From Chthonomonas sp. UBA2017 (GTDB lineage Bacteria > Armatimonadota > Fimbriimonadia > Fimbriimonadales > Fimbriimonadaceae): a DNA stretch of 14,057 nt. The position numbers and the translations under genes are program-made. The stretch lies in assembly GCA_002335425.1 (NCBI GenBank), contig DDCB01000002.1, forward strand, positions 1 through 14,057, written 5' to 3'. The notes below the pieces were generated by a model. It saw only the letters and a list, made by a program, of their open reading frames with translations. It did not search any database and had not been told where the DNA came from. This document shows positions 7,876 through 14,057 of the stretch, piece by piece. Positions within the stretch are counted from its first letter, which is position 1; the number at the start of each line of letters is the position of its first letter.

Positions 7876-8060
7876 AAGTCGACAGCGACTACGTCCTGAC
7901 CGTGACCTTTCAGGCGGCTGATCATCTTGCCCCTCTTCATGTCCCACACGATGGCGGTGTCGTCCGCGGAAGCGGTCACGAATCCCACCCGCTGATGCTC
8001 TGGATTGTGGATATCGGTCACGTGTCCGTCACCAGCCAGCACAATCCGTTCCGATTCGAT
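7876..8060 (-). pseudogene. WD40 repeat remnant
   Basis: On the - strand, one frame reads like the end of one WD40 blade and the start of the next: a degenerate blade with FVTASADDTAIVWD, then ISRLKGHGQDVVAVDFH. The ASADxTAxVWD and LxGHxxxVxxVxF patterns are typical. It has no start (TAA at 8061-8063 just upstream) and too few repeats for a propeller. It loses homology near 7877, where the TIR sequence takes over in a different frame. It is debris of a larger protein, possibly the C-terminal part of an AAA-WD40 protein like the one whose front half lies at 11.3-12.2 kb. Confidence 0.7.
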
Positions 8061-8063
8061 TTA

Positions 8064-8298
8064 GAGCGGGTCACGATCAGCAGGGCTGTGTTCCGAAGGT
8101 CAAAACGAGTCTGGGACACATTCCAACTTTGCACCAAGGAGAGGGGCATTGCCAAAGCCCCAGAGTTCGAAGTAGGGATAAAAAACCAGGCTCCTCGGTG
8201 AACGCAGCAGTACAACGAGGGGTCCAAGAACAAGGCGCCTAGCCATATACGCCCCAGGGTGTCAAGGAAGGGCATTGGTGTCGAAAATTGCGCAACGG
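8064..8298. other. Non-coding junction region after herA
   Basis: About 235 nt lie between the HerA-like stop and the WD40 remnant. An 85-residue - strand frame (8018-8275) has no ribosome-binding site and no recognisable domain, so I do not call it. No T-tailed hairpin was found for the upstream operon. One border of a proposed SIR2-HerA insertion would fall in this stretch. Confidence 0.4.
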
Positions 8299-10074
8299 CT
8301 ACCAGACTTCTTGATACTTTGGACCACTGGATTCGGGAGGATTACCTGGCGGGATCATTTGCAGAGTCACTGGAATTGGGAAGTCCGTCCCAATCAGAAT
8401 TGCTTGCCCTGCTGCAAGCGTGGGAATGAATGCCGCGGCACTACGATCTAACTCTCCCGCTGCCTTTTCGACGATGTCCCGATCTTCCGGGTTCGTTAGC
8501 CGATGCACCAGGTACGCTCCCATCTGACTTAGAATGCCTTGCCCGATGTCTCTGGGACGCTGAGTGGAGAGGCAAATCGTTAAAGCGTATTTTCGACCTT
8601 CTTTTGCAATCAATTCGAATGCATCAAGCTTAAGCTTCGCAAACTCCTCGCCGATAGCCTTGCCTATGAACTGATGAGCTTCATCCAGTACGACGACAAG
8701 TGGGGAGTTGACCAAGTTCTTTCTACGTCCGTAGATCAAGAGATAGCGGCCAATCGCGTTCACGAGGATTTCCCGAATGTTGTTAGAAAACGACAGTTCT
8801 CGCAATGACAGGATGAGCGTTGTCTTTTGATTATCATCCAGGAATGGCTTCAGGACGTCGGTCAAAAAATCCTTCTTCCCGGCAGGTTTGAAGATACAAG
8901 CGAATTCCGAAGAGGCTACCAGCTGCTCAACTCGCGTGACTAGATTGATGCAGTACCCAAGGTCACCATCGTGAACACCACCAAACTTGTGGGCGTCCGC
9001 CCCTTTTCCCGTGGGCCAGCAGCACTCATTTTGGATTTGGTCTGCGAGCCTGGCAATGTCAAACGTAGCCGCAGGACCATCCACTAGCGGCGCGAGTGAA
9101 CGAGAGGCGGTCTCAAAAGGCGCGCGAGCCACATTCGCCTTCTGGACGGTCGGCTGTGTACCGACCTGCTTCATCAATCCGTTTGCGGCGTCAACTTGAG
9201 TCTGCTCATACTTTGTCGGATCAGCCTGAATTCTCTTCGAGTGGTGCAAGAGCTTTAACGATTTGATGGCTCCTCTGAGTTTTGGGGCCTGAGATTGCGG
9301 TGCAGGCTGGAAGAGGGCGAACAAATCGGCTTCCTGTAACCGAGTGAATGGGACACACGTTTCAACCGACCCTCGGTCTTCAGCGACCTGATCCTTATTT
9401 ATGTGTGCATGGGTGACATGATCGCCCGTAATCGTATGGAACTCACCAGTTGGATCAATGAGGAGAACCTTCGATTGATGTTTGCCTACCTCTTCAACGA
9501 GACGAGCAAGTGTCCAACTCTTTCCGCCGCCGGTTGCACCGAGGACCGCGCAATGTCGTCCAAAGAGACTTTCAGGTGCAACGCGAATCAGGGTATCCGT
9601 CGAAAATGGCAATGTTGCAAGAGTTAGGAGCTTTGCTTCTTCGTCACCAGTAAATCTGGAAGATTCTGCAAGCCATTTGATGAGAAGTGGATGGGCTGAA
9701 AAGCACCGTGCACCCAAGCGCGGATGATGTGGCACACCAGGCTCGATCTTTCCTGTCGCCAAGTCCACGGAGGCAACGAGGGAAACCATGCCGATGGGAT
9801 GGACATCGGGTTTGCCCCCCAAGTCCTCTTCAACCGAAAGCCGCTCTCGCTCGGGGAGCCTTACACCAGTGATTCTTCCAAAGACGGCAGTATGCCCAGA
9901 CTCGACAACAACAAACTCGCCGACTCGACCGGCTTCCAGCTGGTGGCCGTGATGCCAACGGCTACCTGGTGCGGCTGCTTGGGGCAGATTTACCTTCACG
10001 ATGTTGCCCAGCACCTCAATGACCGTACCGATGGATCGGTCAGCATCAAACGGGTAAATGGGCAACGTGCTCAT
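8299..10074 (-). CDS. herA: HerA-like ATPase of a SIR2-HerA defence system
   Basis: The 591-aa protein is a hexameric-type HerA/FtsK-superfamily ATPase. The N-terminal HAS-barrel-like part (about 10-75) begins IGTVIEVLGNIVKV. Walker A is GATGGGKSWT (179-188), followed by LLIDPTGEF (204-212). Walker B is LVVVLDEAHQF (459-469). Sensor STQRP is at 503-507, and HRLTNPEDRDIV (524-535) carries the late arginines. The length fits bacterial HerA. Its ATG overlaps the SIR2 gene's TGA by 4 nt (ATGA), so translation is coupled. In known SIR2-HerA systems the two proteins form a large complex that depletes NAD on phage infection, with HerA supplying ATPase and nuclease-related activity. No NurA is nearby, which favours a defence role over DNA end resection. 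Confidence 0.9.
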   Translation of the reverse strand: MSTLPIYPFDADRSIGTVIEVLGNIVKVNLPQAAAPGSRWHHGHQLEAGRVGEFVVVESGHTAVFGRITGVRLPERERLSVEEDLGGKPDVHPIGMVSLVASVDLATGKIEPGVPHHPRLGARCFSAHPLLIKWLAESSRFTGDEEAKLLTLATLPFSTDTLIRVAPESLFGRHCAVLGATGGGKSWTLARLVEEVGKHQSKVLLIDPTGEFHTITGDHVTHAHINKDQVAEDRGSVETCVPFTRLQEADLFALFQPAPQSQAPKLRGAIKSLKLLHHSKRIQADPTKYEQTQVDAANGLMKQVGTQPTVQKANVARAPFETASRSLAPLVDGPAATFDIARLADQIQNECCWPTGKGADAHKFGGVHDGDLGYCINLVTRVEQLVASSEFACIFKPAGKKDFLTDVLKPFLDDNQKTTLILSLRELSFSNNIREILVNAIGRYLLIYGRRKNLVNSPLVVVLDEAHQFIGKAIGEEFAKLKLDAFELIAKEGRKYALTICLSTQRPRDIGQGILSQMGAYLVHRLTNPEDRDIVEKAAGELDRSAAAFIPTLAAGQAILIGTDFPIPVTLQMIPPGNPPESSGPKYQEVW

Positions 10075-11231
10075 AGATTGAACAGCTGCCTCGTGCGGGC
10101 CTGGTGGAGCTCTTCCTCTGAAAGAGCGACCAAATCAGGCATGTGCTCAACGAAGTCCTCGAACTTGGCAGCGATAGCGTTGAGTCTTACGTCGCCGCCA
10201 TCAATCAACCCAATCAAGGCTTTGTGCACTTCGTTTTCCTCATCGCCCGCGAGAGCGGGATTGACGACAGCGCACTTGAGCCCAACGTTTGACCTCCAGG
10301 CAGCGAGGATCGGTTCATTGAGGTGTTTGTCTCTGAACCCATATCCAAGGACCAGCAACCCAGTATTGGGCTGACGCAGTGCGGATTGGAAGCGTGACAT
10401 CACTTCAAAAAACGGCTGCTGGAACGAGGACTCGTATTTACCTATCCTCGGGAAGACCATGATAGGCTGCTCAGTGTCCTTGCGAATCACTTGCCCTTGG
10501 ACAGCCCGCTCCCAATCTACTGAGCCGTGCAGCTTCAGCAGCTGAAACACATTTGGGATGAATGACAGGTTCTCGCTTTCGGTATCTCGCCTGACTAGAT
10601 CGTAGCTGAAGTACGATCCATCGAAAATCTGTGGTGAAGAATGGCTGAATCCGTCCACCACAACGAAGCCTGCGTTGGCTGCGGCAACTTCATAGCATAA
10701 ATCGTAGTTTGTGGTGAAGAGTCGTAGACGAGGCTGCCGACTCGATCGTCGCGCGACCTTTCTTAGGAACATCTCGTGCACGGGAAGTGACTGCCCGTGC
10801 ACGGCAAAAAGGCACGACTCTTGGATCGCCCTCTCTGCCTCCTTTACGAACTTGGATACTTCGTCATCGGCATGGAGCACACCGTACATCTGACAGCGAC
10901 TCATCAATTCTTCGATGTTCGATTCACTTTCAGGGTAGCCAACTTTCTTCAGTACGTCGGCGAACTTGTCAATCTTCTTTGCTTTATCCCAAAGATCACC
11001 CATTGTTGGTGCAAGGGTCTTGTCGCCATTCTTGATGCACAGACTCGTTCCCAAACCGGAGAGAACGACTAGGTTTTCGGAAAGCAAGACCTCAACAATT
11101 TTCGAGAGCCAGTCGCCAGAGTTCAACTGGGGGTGCTCCCACGCTTTGTCTTTGCGAATCTGCACAGTCTCGAGCCGCTTTTCTTCTGGCGTAGCTGGCG
11201 TTTCTGGTAATGGGTCCTGTTTTCCTGCCAT
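10071..11231 (-). CDS. SIR2-like NADase (SIR2_2 type) of a SIR2-HerA defence system
   Basis: The 386-aa protein carries the SIR2 signature of defence NADases: VVLSGLGTSL (55-64, nucleotide loop), TTNYD (173-177), LLKLHGSVDW (231-240) and LLVLGYGFRDKHLN (292-305). TTNYD supplies the Asn-Asp pair, and LHGS the conserved His, usual in SIR2_2/SIR2-like effectors. It likely hydrolyses NAD+ rather than deacetylating proteins. The start is well supported: GGAGAGG lies 6-8 nt before the ATG at 11231, inside the end of the preceding gene, whose stop is 2 nt upstream. The stop overlaps the HerA start. The first 40 residues are polar, with a Pro/Glu-rich tail. Third codon positions are less G/C-rich than in the flanking AAA-like genes, consistent with separate acquisition. 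Confidence 0.9.
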   Translation of the reverse strand: MAGKQDPLPETPATPEEKRLETVQIRKDKAWEHPQLNSGDWLSKIVEVLLSENLVVLSGLGTSLCIKNGDKTLAPTMGDLWDKAKKIDKFADVLKKVGYPESESNIEELMSRCQMYGVLHADDEVSKFVKEAERAIQESCLFAVHGQSLPVHEMFLRKVARRSSRQPRLRLFTTNYDLCYEVAAANAGFVVVDGFSHSSPQIFDGSYFSYDLVRRDTESENLSFIPNVFQLLKLHGSVDWERAVQGQVIRKDTEQPIMVFPRIGKYESSFQQPFFEVMSRFQSALRQPNTGLLVLGYGFRDKHLNEPILAAWRSNVGLKCAVVNPALAGDEENEVHKALIGLIDGGDVRLNAIAAKFEDFVEHMPDLVALSEEELHQARTRQLFNL

Positions 11232-11233
11232 AG

Positions 11234-12208
11234 TTACACCTCTCCAGCTGTTACTGCCACCTTAAAGTCCATGCCCATTGCTTCGATGGGTTTCTTGCCA
11301 CAACGAATCTTGCCGTTCTCGGAGTTGCGAAGCTTAAGGAAGTCGTGATTGCTCTTGGGCACACGGACCTTGGGCTCCAGCAGGTCGCGCCGGATCATCT
11401 CGTCGACATCCTTGACCGACGGCTCGGAGCGCTGCATCAGCGCCCGGCAGATGCTCTGGGTGAGGAAGGGGTGCCCGTTCGTCCAGTAATGCACGCGCTC
11501 CAAGACCGCTTTTCCGTGCGGCCCGAGATGGTCGTCGAGCGCCATGGCTTCGTCGAGCTTGAAATCACGCAGATAGATGCGGTCGCCGATGTTGAAGGGC
11601 GTCGTGCGTGCGTCTTTCATCAGGTCGCTCGGCACCGCAACGCCAAGAAAACAGAATGTCAGCCGCTCAAACTCAGGATCTTGGACGCGTCGATTGAAGC
11701 ACTCGCGCACTCCGGCGAAGAACTCGTCGGTGTTGAACGGCAGCGACCGGGTCGAGTCAATCTCGTCGACAAAGATCACGAACCGGTCTTGGGTGGACTC
11801 AAGCAGGATTTGTCGGATGGCCCCGAAGAACCGTTGCATCGGCCCGACACTCTCCTCGGCTTTCCAGTATTCCAAGATCTCTTTGCGCAGCCCGGTGCTT
11901 CGGCCAATCTCCAGCGCCATCCCCGCATACCATTGTTCCGGCGTGACATTGCGCCCGCCCAGCTTAGTGATATCGATAAACGCACACCGGATGCCTTTCT
12001 CCGCAAGGCGCGACATCGTTCGGACGCAGAGCGACGACTTGCCCATCTGCCGGGAATTGAGCACATAGCAGAATCGCCCCTTTTCCAGCGAGGCCATGAT
12101 CTGCTGGTCAGCCGCACGCTCAATATAGCTCCCGGATTGAAGCGGCAGCGTCCCCCCGGCTACAAAGAAGTCGGACGCCGTCGACGAAGCTGAATATGTC
12201 GAATCCAA
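11234..12208 (-). CDS. AAA-like (AAA_35-type) ATPase with an exchanged C-terminal tail
   Basis: Residues 14-285 are an AAA_35-type NTPase. DFFVAGGTLP and a SYIERAAD stretch lead to Walker A NSRQMGKSS (51-59), LGGRNVTPEQWYAG (83-96), Walker B VIFVDEID (144-151) and WTNGHPFLTQSICRAL (242-257). The N-terminal TTG at 12208 has no ribosome-binding site, and a TAG lies just upstream, so the front may also be incomplete. After LLEPKV (about 276-281) relatives continue into a sensor or WD40 region. Here only about 40 residues follow (NHDFLKLRNSENGK to the stop), with visibly less G/C-rich codons like those of the SIR2 gene. This looks like the tail of another gene fused in frame. It is either an interrupted gene or the first gene of a three-gene operon with SIR2 and HerA, 2 nt away. 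Confidence 0.75.
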   Translation of the reverse strand: MDSTYSASSTASDFFVAGGTLPLQSGSYIERAADQQIMASLEKGRFCYVLNSRQMGKSSLCVRTMSRLAEKGIRCAFIDITKLGGRNVTPEQWYAGMALEIGRSTGLRKEILEYWKAEESVGPMQRFFGAIRQILLESTQDRFVIFVDEIDSTRSLPFNTDEFFAGVRECFNRRVQDPEFERLTFCFLGVAVPSDLMKDARTTPFNIGDRIYLRDFKLDEAMALDDHLGPHGKAVLERVHYWTNGHPFLTQSICRALMQRSEPSVKDVDEMIRRDLLEPKVRVPKSNHDFLKLRNSENGKIRCGKKPIEAMGMDFKVAVTAGEV

Positions 12209-12479
12209 GACCGCATACTACCCAGCGCAGCCTGACCGACCGACTCTCACCGCCCCCGGGAGTCTCTGGGCTCCACCAGCCGCCCTTGATCAGCCCCTCC
12301 TGCAACCAAGAAGGGAAGTCTAATAGAGTTCGCATACTGAAGTGGACGCACTTCGAACTTGGCTCGAGGCGAAAGATACCATGGTGAGATAATCTGGTTT
12401 AGGTTGGGCCTTACCCGCACCCAGCGGTACCCCTATTGCGAGTTGGTACACTTGAACTGCTTCAGGTAGAGGATACGCG
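12209..12479. other. Divergent intergenic region between the AAA-like and DUF3696 genes
   Basis: No gene is called. A 71-codon - strand frame (12120-12335) has no clear ribosome-binding site or known domain. An interrupted dyad lies at 12327-12359: inner arms GAAGTG/CACTTC around GACG, outer arms AGTTC/GAACT. It could be an operator for the divergent genes. No strong -35/-10 pair was recognised. AGAGGA at 12468-12473 is the ribosome-binding site of the + strand gene. Confidence 0.45.
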
Positions 12480-13847
12480 ATGCTGACGGAACTGCACTTA
12501 AGAAACTTCAAGTCGTGGAGCGACACAGGCAGTATTAAGCTCCGTCCGCTCACATGCTTCTTTGGTTCAAATAGTTCGGGCAAGACCAGTCTGATTCAGT
12601 CCATTCTGCTGCTAAAGCAGACTGCCGAGTCCGCCGACCGTACGGCTGTTCTTCAGTTTGGTGGTCCCGGCTCCTTCGTAAACCTCGGCGATTTCGTGAG
12701 TGTTGTGACAAGCCATGATCTTGCGAAAGAAGTTTCGATAGGCAGCGTCTGGACTCTAGATAAGCAACTTAGTCTGGAAGACGCCTCATCAAATGCGGGA
12801 CCACCGCTGGCGCAGGGTAAGGAAATGCACTTCTCTGCAACCGTCCGTGCCGCGAATGGGCAGGGAAAGGGCCTCAGGCTCGAGGTTATTTCCTTAGAGT
12901 ATCAGGTTGGTGGCCAATCCTTCGGCATGAACAAAAAGAGTAAGCGAGATGAGTACGATTTGGTTGCCTCCGGTGCAGGTGGGTTCCAATTCAAGAGAGT
13001 CCAAGGTCGTCCTTGGCCACTACCTGCGCCGACCAAGTGTTATGGCTTCCCCGACCAAGTGCGGGCCTACTACCAGAATGCGGGGTTCCTAGCAGATATT
13101 GAACTTGAACTAGAGAATCAACTGCGTAAAGTCTACTATTTGGGGCCATTGCGCGCGTATCCTGAGCGTAGCTACTCCTGGGGCGGCGGTCAACCTCACG
13201 ACATGGGTCGAACAGGTGAGTTAGCGGTCGATGCCATCCTGGCTGCACGAGATCGTGGAATTCTGATTTCGCCAGGATTTAAGAAGAAGAAGGTGCGTTT
13301 CGAGGAGTACGTAGCGCGGTGGCTCAAATCGATTGGGTTAATCGAGTCATTCTCCATTCAAGCTGTCGCCGCCGACAGCCAGATATACCAAGTGAGAGTT
13401 CGGAAGTCCGCAGGTGCCCCGGAAGTCTTGATCACAGATGTAGGATTTGGCGTATCGCAGATTCTGCCTGTCATCGTCCTCGCTCTGTACGTCCCTGAAG
13501 GCTCAACGATCATTCTGGAGCAGCCTGAGATCCACCTCCATCCGTCTGTCCAAGCCGGACTAGCAGATTTCTTAATCGATGCTACAAAGAATCGAAAGAT
13601 CCAAGTAATCGTCGAGAGTCACAGTGAGCACTTCCTACGACGCATTCAAAGGCGTGTAGCTGAGAAGGTGATTGAACCTGACCAAACGTCCCTTTACTTC
13701 TGCACTGCAGATGCCGGGATATCAGCGATCCATCCTCTCAATCTCAATCTCTTCGGGATGATCGAAAACTGGCCAAAGGACTTCTTTGGCGACCTCCTCG
13801 GTGAAGTCGTAGCCACGCAAAGGGCAGGGCGAGAGGCCAGGCCATAG
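12480..13847 (+). CDS. ABC-type AAA ATPase, DUF3696 / OLD-like family
   Basis: The 455-aa protein is an SMC/OLD-like ABC ATPase. N-terminal LTELHLRNFKSW leads to Walker A GSNSSGKTS (29-37). A divergent middle (about 60-300) contains YYLGPLRAYPER, frequent in this family. The ABC signature is DVGFGVSQILP (320-330), Walker B TIILEQPEIHLHP (343-355), and the H-loop ESHSEHFLRR (379-388). The end matches DUF3696: a G-M-I-E-N-W-P-x-D-F-F stretch at 426-436. AGAGGA lies 6 nt before the ATG. No TOPRIM nuclease is fused, so the effector is probably a partner. The next gene starts on the base after this gene's stop. DUF3696 ATPases are common in defence islands, in pairs with small effector genes. The role here is inferred from that. 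Confidence 0.88.
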   Translation: MLTELHLRNFKSWSDTGSIKLRPLTCFFGSNSSGKTSLIQSILLLKQTAESADRTAVLQFGGPGSFVNLGDFVSVVTSHDLAKEVSIGSVWTLDKQLSLEDASSNAGPPLAQGKEMHFSATVRAANGQGKGLRLEVISLEYQVGGQSFGMNKKSKRDEYDLVASGAGGFQFKRVQGRPWPLPAPTKCYGFPDQVRAYYQNAGFLADIELELENQLRKVYYLGPLRAYPERSYSWGGGQPHDMGRTGELAVDAILAARDRGILISPGFKKKKVRFEEYVARWLKSIGLIESFSIQAVAADSQIYQVRVRKSAGAPEVLITDVGFGVSQILPVIVLALYVPEGSTIILEQPEIHLHPSVQAGLADFLIDATKNRKIQVIVESHSEHFLRRIQRRVAEKVIEPDQTSLYFCTADAGISAIHPLNLNLFGMIENWPKDFFGDLLGEVVATQRAGREARP

Positions 13848-14054
13848 ATGAGTCCGGGCGGAATCTCAGACACCAACGTCCTGGTTGTCGCGAATGGAAA
13901 AGGTGACCATGATCCCGAGTGTATCAATCGTTGCGTGGACAACTTGGACGATTACAAGACTGGGAAGCGAACTCTTTTCCTTGACTCTCTGGGGCACATT
14001 CTGGATGAATATTCGCGGCAAATCCAGTATAATCTGGTCTGCCCCCATTCGTGA
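13848..14054 (+). CDS. PIN-like domain protein, N-terminal part; stops early at the window edge
   Basis: The 68-codon ORF begins with ATG directly after the ATPase gene's TAG; GAGAGG at 13831-13836 may serve it. Residues 7-15, SDTNVLVVA, are a classic PIN-domain first strand with its metal-binding Asp. ECINRCVDNL and LDSLGHILDEYS add a helix and the second acidic position expected in PIN-like proteins, which usually run to 130 residues or more. Here the frame ends at TGA (14052-14054), 3 nt before the window ends. In another frame the last bases read F-V-K, as in relatives, so a frameshift, natural or from poor end-of-contig sequence, is likely. The product would be an RNase-type effector or toxin working with the ATPase. 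The family call rests on the N-terminal motif only. Confidence 0.55.
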   Translation: MSPGGISDTNVLVVANGKGDHDPECINRCVDNLDDYKTGKRTLFLDSLGHILDEYSRQIQYNLVCPHS

Positions 14055-14057
14055 AGA

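Noticed and set aside
8018..8275. 85-codon - strand ORF after the HerA gene
   Set aside because: It has no ribosome-binding site or recognisable family and overlaps the WD40 remnant in a different frame.
11345..12193. 282-codon + strand ORF opposite the AAA-like gene
   Set aside because: It is antisense to Walker A and Walker B motifs that are clearly coding on the - strand.

Overview
The window looks like a bacterial chromosomal contig. It begins inside a 16S rRNA gene (about the last 614 nt) and ends 3 nt after the stop of an incomplete-looking gene, so both edges may be assembly breaks. The 16S tail has non-proteobacterial variants (GTGCCGTGAGGTGTTTGG). Together with a PEP-CTERM protein, a 16S gene apparently unlinked to 23S, and AAA-like/TIR/WD40 proteins, this suggests Armatimonadota (Fimbriimonas-like). 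The taxon is an inference from memory, not a search.

The left part (1-4400) looks like ordinary chromosome. The 16S 3' end is followed about 80 nt later by a strong intrinsic terminator instead of spacer tRNAs and 23S. Next is a secreted protein of unknown function on the + strand. On the - strand lie two small membrane-anchored bacterial-PH-like (bPH_4/DUF1200-type) paralogues flanking a less certain small ORF, and a PEP-CTERM protein with its own terminator.

A tRNA-Ala(TGC) with a good promoter stands at 4397-4472. Its last 38 nt plus one flanking base recur at 6384-6422 with one mismatch, the layout left by integration into a tRNA 3' end. The 1.9 kb between the copies holds one serine hydrolase gene and no integrase.

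The right part (6488-14057) resembles a defence island with signs of recombination. On the - strand it contains: (a) a TIR-AAA protein that has lost the start of its TIR domain, joined out of frame to a WD40 remnant; (b) a SIR2-HerA gene pair with an ATGA overlap, a known type of NAD-depleting anti-phage system; (c) directly upstream, an AAA-like (AAA_35-type) gene whose C-terminus seems replaced by a foreign tail ending 2 nt before the SIR2 start. One reading is that SIR2-HerA inserted into an AAA-WD40 gene, leaving the AAA half at 11.3-12.2 kb and WD40 debris at 7.9-8.1 kb. Another is a functional three-gene operon. Divergently, on the + strand, a DUF3696-type ABC ATPase gene directly abuts a gene starting like a PIN-like nuclease that stops early. 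This ATPase plus PIN-like pair is the best candidate for a little-described two-gene system.
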